Both the position numbers and the translations under genes were made by a program. Below are positions 34,983-45,876 of a stretch of 64,000 nucleotides of DNA, piece after piece. Source of the DNA: Monocercomonoides exilis (Eukaryota; Preaxostyla; Oxymonadida; Polymastigidae); assembly GCA_001643675.2 (NCBI GenBank), contig LSRY02000020.1, positions 625,001 through 689,000 on the forward strand. Reading direction: 5' to 3'. The notes beneath the pieces are model-generated. The model saw nothing but the letters and a program-made list of their open reading frames with translations, was not told the DNA's origin and did no database searches. Positions within the stretch are counted from its first letter, which is position 1; the number at the start of each line of letters is the position of its first letter.

Positions 34983-37900
34983 TCAAAAGAAGAAATCATG
35001 TACTTGCTCCATCGCAAACGACGTGGAGCAAGCAGGGCATTTTCTTGATCTCGATTTAATGTTCTGCTCAATACATTCCCTACAGAATGTGTGGAAGCAA
35101 CTTGTTAGAATGACGCTCTTTTGACGTTCGTGGCATACAGCACATGTAAATAAATTCTGAATTTACAAAAAAACAGTTAAAAAAAAAAAGAAAATGAAAA
35201 GAAAACAATTTTTATGAATTTTGAACAATTTTAAAACAATAAGTTCCAAACCTTATACATCAGCAGCATCTTCTGCACTCTCTCGTCTGCTTCTCCTCCG
35301 CTGCCAGAAGCGCTAGCATCGCAAATAACCCTCAGTTTAGTTATCTCCATTTCTTTGTTTCTCATCGAATCCTCTGTTGTCCTCCTCTTCAGCGCTTCTA
35401 TTTCCTTCTGCTTCTTCCACTCAGTCGCCGATGCCTCAGCCAACTCTGCCCTTCCAATGAGCTGTTTGTGTCTGTCCTTCAGCGTCGTCACTTCCTTGTG
35501 CAAGCCAGCAATAAGCACCCGACACCTTCCCAACGCTTCAATGAGCCTGGCGGTCTCTGCCGTGCTTGTTGTCACCCGCTCCTCCAGTGTCGTGATTGTC
35601 TCGTTTCGCGCATTCAGCTTCTGCTCGGAGTGTGCCACTTTCTCCTTCAGCAGCTGCTTCGTCTCCTCTGCATTGGAGTAGTGGTCCCGCATCTTGATCC
35701 AGTCCCGCATCAGCTTCGAGTTGATGTCCTCTTTCTCCTTCAGCAGCGCATTCACTTTGTTCTGCGCCTCTGACAGTGCTGTGTAGTCCCTTGCCAGCGT
35801 CCGCAGCTCCTCAATCAGCGTCTTCTTCTCCACATTCGCAAACTCCGGCTCTTCTTCAGACCCGCCGCCACTGCTGCTGCTGTCATTGCTACCACTACTG
35901 CTACTCTCGCTGTCTGAACTCTCGCTTGTGAAGGAGCTCTCTTCGCTTGAGTGGCTGTGTGAGTGTGAAAGTGACTGAGAATGAGATTGCGATGGAGAGC
36001 GAGACTGCTGCTGGGAATGAGGATGTGAGTGAGGATGAGGGTGTGGATGAGAGTGAGGGTGAGGGTGGGTGTGCGATGGGTGAGATGGAGAAGACGAGAG
36101 GGAGGATGCAAGTGTGGGTGTGGCTGTGAAGGGAGATGAAGCAAAAGAAGAAGAAGAAGAAGAAGAAGAAGATTGGATCGGAGGCAAAGTGGAGAACGAA
36201 GGGGAAGACCCAAAAGAGGCACCCCAACCAGAATCAAACAGCGGCTTAACCTCTTCTTTCTCTGCTTTGCCATTGCTCTGATCCATCCCTGTTCGGCTTT
36301 CAGTGCGCCGGCGCTTCATTGGCAGCTTCAGGTCATCGAGTGAATCGCCAAATAAGTGTGATGCTTCTTTGGCTGAAGAAGGAGAGGGTTTTTGTGCTTC
36401 AGATGCTGTGTCTTCGTCCAGTTCTCCTTCTTCTCGATCAGAATTGTCTGGCTTTTCTTTCTCTTTCTCCTTCTCTTTCAATTTGGAGCTGTTCTTCTGC
36501 ACTTCTCCTTGTTCATCTTTGACAATGTCTTTTTCCTCTAACGACGATGACAACGACAATAATTGTGGCTGAGGCTCTTTCTCTTCCTGTTTGATAGAAT
36601 CGACAGCTACTTGTGTATCTTCCAAGAAATTCGGTTTGACTTCTTCATTTGAAGATACCAAAGCATTCTGAGCATTCTTCGTTCTCTCTCTCTCTTCCTT
36701 CTCTTCCTTCTCTTGTTTCGCTTTCTTCCTTCTCTGCTTCCTCAGCTGCCTGGGGGTCATTGTGCGGTAAAGCTCGCACTGCCTTTTGAACGAAGCGACC
36801 TGCATTTCGAGATGGCTGTTCATCATCCGAAGCTCTTTGATCTTGCTGTGCAGCACACGAACATACCCAGGGGGAGCAGGAGGGGCAGAGTTGGATGAGG
36901 AGGAGGAGGAGGAAGAAGAAGGATTGCCTGAAGAAGAAGAGGAAGAGGAAGAGGAGGAGGAAGAGAAAGACGATGAAGAAGTGGGTGCCTGTGAAGAGAA
37001 CGAAGAAGACGAAGAAGAGGAAGAGACCGTGATGGTGGGTGCAGATGTCAGAGGGATGGTAGCAGAAGGCGTGAGAGGTGAAGCGGTGGATGATGAGCGT
37101 GACGTGTAAGAGCCTTGCCTCTTCGCCCTCTCCTCGTCCCTCTCCCTCCCACTTTCTCTCGCCCCGCCCCCTTCTTTCTGATACTCCCTCTCTTTGTCTC
37201 TGTCGTTCGGCCGCTTCGACCGCAGGCTTTCTTCGATCTCCTCAATCGGCAGCCCCCGCTTCATATAGTCCACCAGCTTCATCTGCTTCTTCAGCTTCTC
37301 GCGTTGGCTGCTGACGATCTTCTCGTTCTCAATCTGCTTCGTCCGCAGGAACTCTGCCTGCTCCTCCTTCAGCTGCTCCAGCGCCGCCTCCATCGCTGCC
37401 GCCGTCTGCTCCGCCGCCACGCGCGCCTGGTCCCTCCGCTCGGTCTCACGCTCCAGCCGCTCTTTCTCCTTCACAAGCATCGCCACCCGCCCTTTCAGCT
37501 CCAGAAACGTCTCCGTCCGCTGGATAATCTCCACCGCGGGAGGCTGCGCCTTCATCTCTGAGACAGCATCTTCTGCCTCCCGCGCCACCGTCACCAGCCG
37601 TGTGAGCTCCTCGTCCTGCTTCTCACGCTCTTTCTTCAGCGCTTCCAGCTCGCGCTGCAGCTGCTGAACGGCAGCGTCTGAGGCACTTGCTCCTGCAGAT
37701 GTGTTTGAGGCAGGAGAGGCTGAAGGAGATGGATGAAGAGGGCTGGATGAAGAAAGTTGGGCATCTGGGGAATGAGGAGAAGCATCACTTGCAGGTGAGG
37801 AACCGTTGTGGACTTCTTCAATGGATGCTATTGGATGCGCTTGGAATGCGGTTAAAGATTGCTTGAGGCTAATAAAATGAAATATTTCATTATTTTTAAG

Positions 37901-38925
37901 ATTGAATGAAAGAAAAATATTTAATGAAAAGAAAATGAAAAGAAAAAGAACGTTTATTTGTGAATTCATTGATCCAAGTCAAATGAATGCAAACTTTGAG
38001 ATTTCCTCTTTGTATTTTTCTTCTTTTCGTATTGCTGCGAGTCGCACTTGCTTCATTTCGCTTTCCAAATACAAAATGTCATAACTTTGATTCGTTATCG
38101 TATTATTCTCAACCAAAAGTTTTGCTTTAACTTCACTATTTTCAGTTTCTGCACGTTTTAAACGGTCTAAATTCTCGTTCAGTTCTTTTTTAAGCTGTTC
38201 GTTCATGCATTTCAACCGATTCACTTCCATATTATCATTTATTTCATTCTTTCCTTCTGATAAAGAAAATAAATGATAAAAAAACATATATTTCAATGCA
38301 AATAATATTTACAAAATTGTACCTGCATTATTTAACGACTGAACCTGTTTTTCAATTTCATTTTGTCTACAAAACTCTTCAACACCGCTTAAAATTGAAT
38401 CGAGTAATTCATGACGCTTCTGAATGACATTTTCTGAATGCATGTCTTCATAAGATATTTGTGGAAAAGGAGTTTCTTCTTCAAAAAAATATTTGTATCA
38501 AAACACAAAGAGAAAAATTTGAGAAATAAAACAGTTTTTTTTTGAAAAATTCGCAAAAAATCCAATAAGAAAGATAATTATTTTCGCCAATAATCAGCAA
38601 TAAAATATAAACCAATGAGTTCAGAAGCTTCATCTTGTTTTCGTAATAATTGTCGTTTAATTCTTTGAAGTCTTGAAAAAACCTTTATACAATTCAATTA
38701 TTTCAAGTCACAAAAATTGATAACTTTAGAGCATACCTGCGCATCAAAATCACAATTTATTTGAAACAGACGCAGAAATTGTTTGCTGGATTCATTTAAT
38801 TTTTCGAATTCAGTAGCTTTATCCTTTATTCTTTGCTTTTCAACTTCGAGGAGTCTGGCCAGATTTTTGTTCTGCTCTTTGAGCGTAACAATATCAAGGC
38901 CTTCCTCTGTACTCGGAATTGACAT
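34983..38925 (-). CDS. BRE1: Bre1-type E3 ubiquitin ligase (RNF20/40 homologue)
   Basis: E3 ligase that monoubiquitinates histone H2B together with Rad6 during transcription. Six exons: 38925-38737, 38682-38613, 38478-38323, 38256-37995, 37868-35252 and 35156-34983, 1155 residues. Most of the protein is coiled coil. The last exon encodes a C-terminal C3HC4 RING of 57 residues: CAVC, then SCFHTFCREC, then KCPACSTSF. Both its terminal position and its sequence (compare CFHVFC...KCPKCNAAFG) are typical of Bre1. The big exon also holds Ser homopolymers, a Lys/Glu region and an unusual His/Ser/Pro-rich tract (about 35945-36080). N-terminal exons contain LQRIKRQLLRKQDEASEL, a conserved-looking helix. 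TGATCA lies 46 bp before the start. Confidence 0.87.
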
Positions 38926-39076
38926 CCGTAAATGCTCAAAGCAATGGAAATCACAGTTATTATTTCGCTGTGATCACAAAGTACCCAATAATCGTATTTA
39001 TATGTCATTTTTTAAAACGTTTTTTATAATAAACAGAAACAAATTTAATTTTTATCTGAAAACAATGTTTATTGCT

Positions 39077-41848
39077 TCATTTTTTGGAGTTAATCTCATT
39101 TGCTTGCGATAAGATTTTGTCAATTGATTGATCAAGATATTGCTTCAGTTGTTCTTTTGAACCAGAAGGATGAAGCATCTGCCATTCCCATTCTGCTTCA
39201 AGAATATATTTTGTTAATGCACGACTCTTCCCTGACAAATATATTTCTTGCAATTCTTTCCCCTGGAAAAAATTTTAATTGAAAAAATATAAGCATTAAA
39301 TTCAAAATAAATTTTTTTGTCAAACATCAATGATTGGATGAACATTGTAACATTTATCAATATTCTGCTGCTTTGCAAATCGAACAAATGAATAAAACAT
39401 TTCCACTAGGATGATTATGCAAAAAAAACAAATTGCATATAAAATAAGGAATCAAATATGATTTTCAAACATTCTTCATCGCTAATTCTTATCAAAGGAT
39501 AAGTTTCTATATCCATCTTGCATTCAGATGAATCGAGTTTAGCTTTCCTTTTCTCTGAATCTTCTTGTTCATCATCGTCATCTTCTTCAAATTGCTTCAT
39601 CTTCATTTTGATAGTCCTTTCAATAGAATGGAAAAAGATTGACTGCATCCACTTTGCTCCGCTGCTTCGAATAAAACGGCCTGAAATTGAGTTTATTATG
39701 CAATAATAGGCAATCATCAATAAGGTTTGCAAATAATAAACCAAAAGTTCCACAATAAGACATTATAAGATAAATTCAAAAAAGTTGATATTTTTAAAAA
39801 ATAAATAGAAAAAAAAGGAAGGCAACACACAAGCTGGTAACAAATCATCTCCAAGTGAATCAAAATTGATAGCATCAATTAAACTCTCATCTTCAACTAT
39901 TCGATCAATCTCATTTTGAACAGACGACACAAACTATCAAAAAAATCATATCAGAGAAAAACAAAATATTTAGAAAGTGAAATAGAAAATCAAATTGAAG
40001 ATTTAATTACAAATTGCAAAGCATTTTTTTAAAAAACAGCAAAATAATTTGATTCAATAAAACAGATTGATAGACACACAGCCCATTCTCTGAGTATCTT
40101 TGAATAAGAAGGAATAATTCTGTTTGATTTTCCAATCTTCATCGTTGTAGTGAGATGCCTGATTGGATAAAACACTGATGTCAGAAGAAGAATTAGACTA
40201 GAAAACGGTAAAGAAGAAGATGAAGATGATAAATCAGTTATATGCTGTGATGAAGGTGTTGAAGAGGAAGAGGAAGAGGAAGATGGAGTGGCAGATGAAG
40301 CAGATGATGAAGACATTGCTTGATCCGCACCTTCTGCCTCAGCTTGCATTTTCTGAAGATATTGTTTAGTATGACTCACAACATGTGTTGCCAGCTCCAT
40401 CGTTTCAGATATTTGCTTTTCGCTCCACTTCTTCTCTTCTCCCAACGGCATTGCAACATCAAAGAGAGAATGAGAGCGAAGAAGGCACAGACCGTAAATG
40501 GGATCTGGACCTTCCAACACACCTCTCAATTCAGCTCCAACACGTTCTCGAGAAATGGTGCGAAGAAATTGTTGCTGTAGAAATAGTACACAATAAAGTA
40601 TTTTAAATAGAGAAGAGAAAAAAATTGTTGAAAAATCATACATGAAGAGCAGGATTACACATTGCCAACGAAAGTGATTCTTCTACTCTCAATTGATAAC
40701 GTGCAGAAAATCGTATCGCTCTAATGTTAACGAGAAGAATATAAAGTGTTCAAAAAATAAAAAGAGAAAAGAATTAGAAGCACAATAAATAATCTTTTTT
40801 CTAAAAAAAATTTAAACTTAACAAATATACCAAATACAAACAAAATTTGCACAATGGCATACAACGAATAACCAAAAAAAAAAAAAAATGAAAAAAGAAA
40901 AAATACTCAAAAAGTAATATCACCTTAACATTCTCAATGGATCGTCCATTAATGTTTTAAACGGCTCAAGTGGTGTTCTGGCAATTCGATTTTCAAGATC
41001 CGATAATCCCTTGTTTTTCAAAATAAAGTTGCACAGATGTGCGCATTTTATTAGATATTAACAGTTGAAAAAAAATTATAGATGTCAAACCATTCCCGTC
41101 AAATCCTCAACTTTCTTTTCATTTATATTATAAAATAATGCGTTGATTGTGAGATCTCGTCGTTGAGCATCTTCTGTTGCAGAACCAAATTGCTTCGTAT
41201 CGAAATTAAATTGTAAGCGACAATAGAATATAAATATGCGATACCATGACTGGAATTCGACTCCCTTCCGTGTAATGCTCTGTTCGAAGATTTACAAAAT
41301 CAACTTCAATTCCAAATAACTTCATTCTTGCAGTTTCAAGATGCTATCAAAATTCATCTTGATAAGGTGTTAACAAAAAAACAATGAGATACTTTTGATT
41401 GATCAGGATTTGCTTGAATAACTGCAATTTTTGCAGCAGGAAGATTCTTAACTTGCATAAATCTAAATAGAAAATAAAATACAAAAACATTAATGAAGTC
41501 TAAAATAAAAAACATTTTGAAACTTAAGAACTTGTTCAGCAAAAGCTTTTCCCATCATGTCACTTGTTGCAATATCAATGTCATGATTTTGCCTTGACAA
41601 AATTTTATCCCTTACCCATCCTTTTTTGAAGAAAACATTATCAAATAAATGACATAAATAACTAATTATTCACAACAACCTCCTGCCACTCGTAACACTG
41701 TTGAAAGTTTGAAATATTGAATTGTTTCTCTCAACAATAAAAATAGAGCCATTTCCGATGGAATTATATCACTATCTGCTTTACAGTTTTTATTAACTTT
41801 TTCATGTTTTTCTTCTTCGGTGAAATCTCTCCAAAGCCCAATTTCCAT
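39077..41848 (-). CDS. CCA-adding enzyme (tRNA nucleotidyltransferase)
   Basis: Adds or repairs the 3' CCA of tRNAs. Twelve exons, the most in the window: 41848-41680, 41620-41524, 41462-41393, 41343-41245, 41192-41091, 41009-40924, 40720-40642, 40574-40080, 39933-39831, 39680-39471, 39405-39326, 39262-39077; 591 residues. Joining them restores the class II order: RVAGGWVRDKIL, catalytic HDIDIA, HLETARMKLFG, VDFVNLR, then DAQRRDLTINALFYNI with VEDLTG, DDPLRMLRAIRFSARY, and ISRERVGAEL. The C-terminal EAEWEWQMLHPSGSKEQLKQYL is typical of plant and fungal enzymes. A Ser-rich insert sits at about 40220-40320. AATAAA falls 3 nt after the stop on the coding strand. Composition is AT-rich throughout, unlike the intron-poor genes. 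Confidence 0.92.
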
Positions 41849-42030
41849 TGAATTAGAATATTAAAAAAATATGTTGGCAATAATGATCATTTGACCATTC
41901 CAAATACCTTTAAGATATGATTCATTGAAATAATTTTTATTAAAAATTTGTTAAAGCAACGTAAATAAATTCTTTTAAACAAATAAACAAGCTAACTAAC
42001 AAACTAAAATAAATTTAGATTATGAAATGT

Positions 42031-44869
42031 TCAAGGTAAAAAGTCGTCATCTCTATCATCTCCAAATTCGATGTCATCCTTCTTTTGTTGTTGTGGTGCA
42101 CCAAACGTTGGAGCAAGAGGCGCGCGCTGAGCACCCATAGACATCATTCCTCCGCTTTGCATGGAGCCGAACATTGATCCCCCCGAAGCTGGTGGTGTAG
42201 TGGCTGGTGAAATGCCGATGCCGCTTCCAATGCCCATCCCCATCCCCATCCCCATGCTCATACCCATCCCATACCCTCCTCCTCCTCCTGGCTGAACAGA
42301 CGAAGACGCCGACTGTCCTGCTCCATATGGCACTGCTGAGACAGTCGAAGAAAAGCCTCCAACACCTCCGCCAATGCCAACACCAACTCCTGCACCTCCG
42401 CCCATTCCAGACATCGGCGCAACAGTCGACGATGACAATGACGCACCTCTCCCGCGTCCTCTGCCCCTTCCACGTCCCCTGCCCCGAACTTTGCCTCTTC
42501 CTCTGACTTTTGCACCTGATCCACCACGTCCTGCCTCTGCTTCTGGAGAAGAAGAAGATGACTGAGACGAACTCTGACCAGCTGAATCCTTTAGCTGCGC
42601 CAGCTTCTGCTCGAATTGCGGCACAAGCTCCATCTTCCCGGACTGCTTGAGTGTGCCTATCAGATACTTCAAGATATCCGGATTGGTGGGGAACTTCTCA
42701 TGTGCCATAAGCTCTGTTTCGTATGCCTTTTCCATGTCTTCCATTTTCTTATAGCAAGATGAAAGAAGGATGTAAAACTTCGGGTTTGGCTGCATCCGAG
42801 TCAGCTGCGCAAAGAAAGGCGCAGCTTTCTCGTAGAGATAGTTCTTCACGAAGTTCGTTCCCAGCCACAGGCACACGCCAACTGACGCTGGGTTGTATCT
42901 GAACGACTCCTGATAGTAATGCAGAGCCGTCTTTTCGTCCCCCTTTGACGCAGCCAGCTCGCCCAGCTTCGCCAAAACAGCTGCGTCTGACGGCACACGC
43001 GTCGCCACGTTGCTCAGCAGTTTCATAGCATTCGTCACATTCGCCTTGTCCAGCTCCACAAGCGCCATCGCAGCAACAACCTCCGCATCGTCCGGGAACC
43101 GCCTATGAAGCCGCTCAAAGTGCTGCAATGCTTCTGGGTACTTCTTCATCTCCTTCAGCGCAAGTCCGCTGTTGTACTCTGCCTCCACACAGCCCGGCTC
43201 CGCAGACAGTGCGCGCGAGTAGAAGCTCAGCGCCTCTTCGCACTTGTGCACGCTCAGCTTTGCGTTTCCCATGGCAATCAGCGCCTGCGCCGAGAAAGGA
43301 GCATACGTCAGCGCCTTCTGCGCGTGGTGCTCGGTCGTGGCAATGTCTCCGCGGTTGAGCAGGATGAATGCCAAGTTCAGATGCGCATCAGCAGCGATCG
43401 CTCCGCCTTGTTTTGTGAAGCCCTGCAGCATCTCGATGGCTGTGTCGAGATCGCCCCGCTGCAGCGACTCAGTCGCCTTCGCCATGTCGATCTGCGCTGC
43501 CAGCTGGGGATAGCCTTCTCTCCGCAGCGTGTCCGCGATCAGGTCGTGGGACGCCATGATGTCCCCAGAGAGCACTGGAATAATCACCCGCGCGCCTTGA
43601 ATGATAAACCGGTTCGAGCGCTCTTTCCGCCGCTGCATCTCCTTCGCCAGCTCGTCTTTCCCCGGCCCAATCAGACCCGACGAGACTGACGTTTCCCTCA
43701 GAGCCGCCCGCTCGTTGTCTCCCACTTCTCCGCCCAGCAGCTCGTCCAGCACTCCTCCTGACGTTTCGCTGAGGATGTCTCGTTCTTCCCCATCCATCGT
43801 CCCGTCCAGCCCCATGTCGTCTTCTTCTCCCATCCCGCCTTTCCGAGCTCCGGTTATTAGCCGCCGCTCTTCTTTGTCCACCATCAGCAGCTTGCTAAAG
43901 CCATCCTTCATTAAGTTGCTGTCGCCAAGAGCCCTGTAGCACAATAGCAGATTAAACGCAGACGGAAGATCTGCATGTTCAGCCATGAGCTTTTCATACT
44001 CCTGCATTGCCTTGTCGTACTGCTGCTGGATCAAATAGCAGAAAGCAACATTTCTCCGAATCCGATGACGAAAAGTTTTATTGCTGTCATTCACGTTATC
44101 CGAAGCCATGTTGTACATTTTAATTGCTTGGCTGTATTGTTTTTCTTTGAAGTACAAATTTCCCATATTTACGCGAATTCTTGTTGCATTCTGTGTATTT
44201 GCAAATTCAGGAGCCATTCTGTTATATATTTTTAAAGCTTGTGACGGTTGCTCATTTGCTTCATAACTTTAAATCAAAAAATATAACAGTTTCTAAAATT
44301 CAGATTAACAAATCATTCACAAACCAGATTGCAAGATTGAAAAGAGCCAAAAATCGTGTAGATTTTGCGCTAGGATCAGGTAATGCCTTTTGTTTTCTGA
44401 GTTGGTCGAGCTCAGATTGCTAGAAGGATTAAAAATTCATTTTCAATATTTTCATTTTCAAAAATGTTGCAAAAATAAAACAAATAAATGTTTACGGAAA
44501 GTTCATCTCTCATAAAAGAAAACTTCAAACTATTTTTACAGCTTTGACAGCAAGCATTAATGCCTTTGTATGATCCACAGACGCTTGAAGAGTACTTTCT
44601 TCAACTAATTCATTAACTTGCTTTTCCATTTCAGCTGCTTTCTCCTCAGGCGTAGCTGGTTCGTTGAAAAGTGCTTCTGCCGATAAAGCTAATAATTATT
44701 TAATTTTAACATTTGTGAGAATTTTCAAAATTAAAAATTTAAAATCACCTTGGGCAAGAGGATTTTGTTGAATAGAACTTCCAGGTGCACCTGGGCGTGA
44801 AGTAAATCCTGCTGCTTTCACCCCAGTCATGGGGCGTGATGCAGTTTGTGGGGGGCGTGCTGTTTGCAT
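42031..44869 (-). CDS. IFT88: Intraflagellar transport protein IFT88
   Basis: Core IFT-B subunit with TPR repeats, needed for flagellar assembly. Four exons: 44869-44749, 44688-44540, 44419-44325 and 44266-42031, 866 residues. The N-terminus MQTARPPQTASRPMTGVKAAGFTSRP matches the RPxT...AAGFTS segment typical of IFT88. TPR units follow in two blocks: IRVNMGNLYFKEKQYSQAIK, RRNVAFCYLIQQQYDKAM, then after a charged loop many units (for example DAHLNLAFILLNRGD, EAEYNSGLALKEMKKYPEAL). The C-terminal 180 residues are a low-complexity Gly/Ser/Arg/Met-rich tail (RGRGRG..., GMGMGMG) ending DDRDDDFLP. The gene is divergent from ARPC5 with an 85-bp gap. Its composition drifts from AT-rich near the introns to GC-rich in the last exon. 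Confidence 0.92.
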
Positions 44870-44954
44870 TTATGATTTCAACAGAAAGATCAATGATTGT
44901 ACAATAATTTTTCAAAACATTTCTGAACCATACAAAGGGTCAAAAGATCAATTG
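44870..44954. promoter_or_regulatory. 85-bp bidirectional promoter between IFT88 and ARPC5
   Basis: Only 85 bp separate the two divergent start codons, so both promoters and both 5' leaders must fit here or overlap. GATCA occurs at 44888-44892 (18 bp from the IFT88 ATG) and 44946-44950 (4 bp from the ARPC5 ATG). Leaders must be very short. Confidence 0.5.
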
Positions 44955-45456
44955 ATGGAAGCTTTCATCCAGCGCGCAAGCTCGTATGCAATTAATTGAT
45001 GTTAACATACACATGCTAATTGATTTTTTACTACTATTATTTCTATGGTCGTTTGCATCTGCTTTGAATGTTTTGCAATTTGAAAGGGCTCAACCAAGAG
45101 AAGCATTGAACATTTTGCTTGAGGCAGCATTGACTTTAAATATAGCTGAACATGAAGATAGTTGGTGTCCAGTTGCTCTTGATGCACTCATGAAATGCAA
45201 AGATACTGCCTTGGAAATGAACAACATTATCAATCCTCTTCAACTTGTGCAAATGGATGCTTTGATGAGAGTGATTTATTTCGGACTCGAAAAAGCTGAA
45301 AATTGCCAGTTTTTATTAAAATGGCATGCAGCAGTCTATGAAAAAGCTGGAGTTGGAAGTATTGTTAGGTATTTGTGTGATCGTCCATTGAGTAAAACAA
45401 TAGCAGGAGATAATGACGAACTATCTCCTTCACCATCTCCCTCACCATCCCTCTAA
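44955..45456 (+). CDS. ARPC5: Arp2/3 complex subunit 5 (ARPC5, p16)
   Basis: Smallest subunit of the Arp2/3 actin-branching complex. Two exons: 44955-44983 (29 nt) and 45087-45456, 132 residues. The C-terminal half matches ARPC5: MDALMRVIYFGLEK, then FLLKWHAAVYEKAGVGSIVRYL against the human [21 protein letters not shown]. Upstream AQPREALNILLEAALTLN corresponds to the GNMTAALQAALKNPP helix. The protein is shorter at the N-terminus than animal forms, lacking the acidic VDEEDE stretch. The first exon is inferred: reading upstream of 45087 meets a stop, and GTATGC after the ATG exon gives the right phase. The acidic/Ser-Pro repeat tail (SPSPSPSPSL) is an extension. Confidence 0.82.
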
Positions 45457-45876
45457 TCATTTCTTTTCGCTTAACCTTTTATGTATCTTCCAATTTTTTT
45501 TTTAAATCACTTGATCAATGATTTTCTTAAATTAACCTTATTCTATTTTCTAACTGAGGATATACATTACATAAAGAGTCACGTTCATGATATATTTGTT
45601 TATATAAAATAACACGACTTCTCTGTGAATTCATTCTTTTAATAAGAAATAAAAGAAATAATATGCAGAACTTTTTTTTTTTGCGAATTTTGTATTTTAA
45701 AATTTTACATAGCATATGCTTAATGGCCTTCTGTCAAAAGTTCATTTTTTCCTTTTTTTAAAAAGAAAAATATGTAAAAATAAGGGTTTGGGATCAAATA
45801 TTGGTTTGAGTTTTTTGCCTTTTTGTGCGTATTTTTAGGAGATATAATTTCTTCAGTTTTTGTCTCATTAATTTTT
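45457..45876. other. Intergenic spacer, 420 bp
   Basis: AT-rich, between two plus-strand genes, with several homopolymer T runs. No supported gene. GATCA at 45792-45796, about 80 bp before the NOMO start codon, may be promoter-related. A minus-strand open frame at 45720-45959 is Lys/Asn-rich and overlaps the NOMO start, so I reject it. Confidence 0.55.

Noticed and set aside
39415-39440. 24-nt intron in the CCA enzyme (GTTTTTTTTGC to CCTAG)
   Set aside because: Too short; a GTTTGA donor at 39470 gives a 64-nt intron with correct phase and a conserved continuation.
43105-43689. Plus-strand 194-residue frame over IFT88
   Set aside because: Shadow of the GC-rich TPR coding exon on minus.
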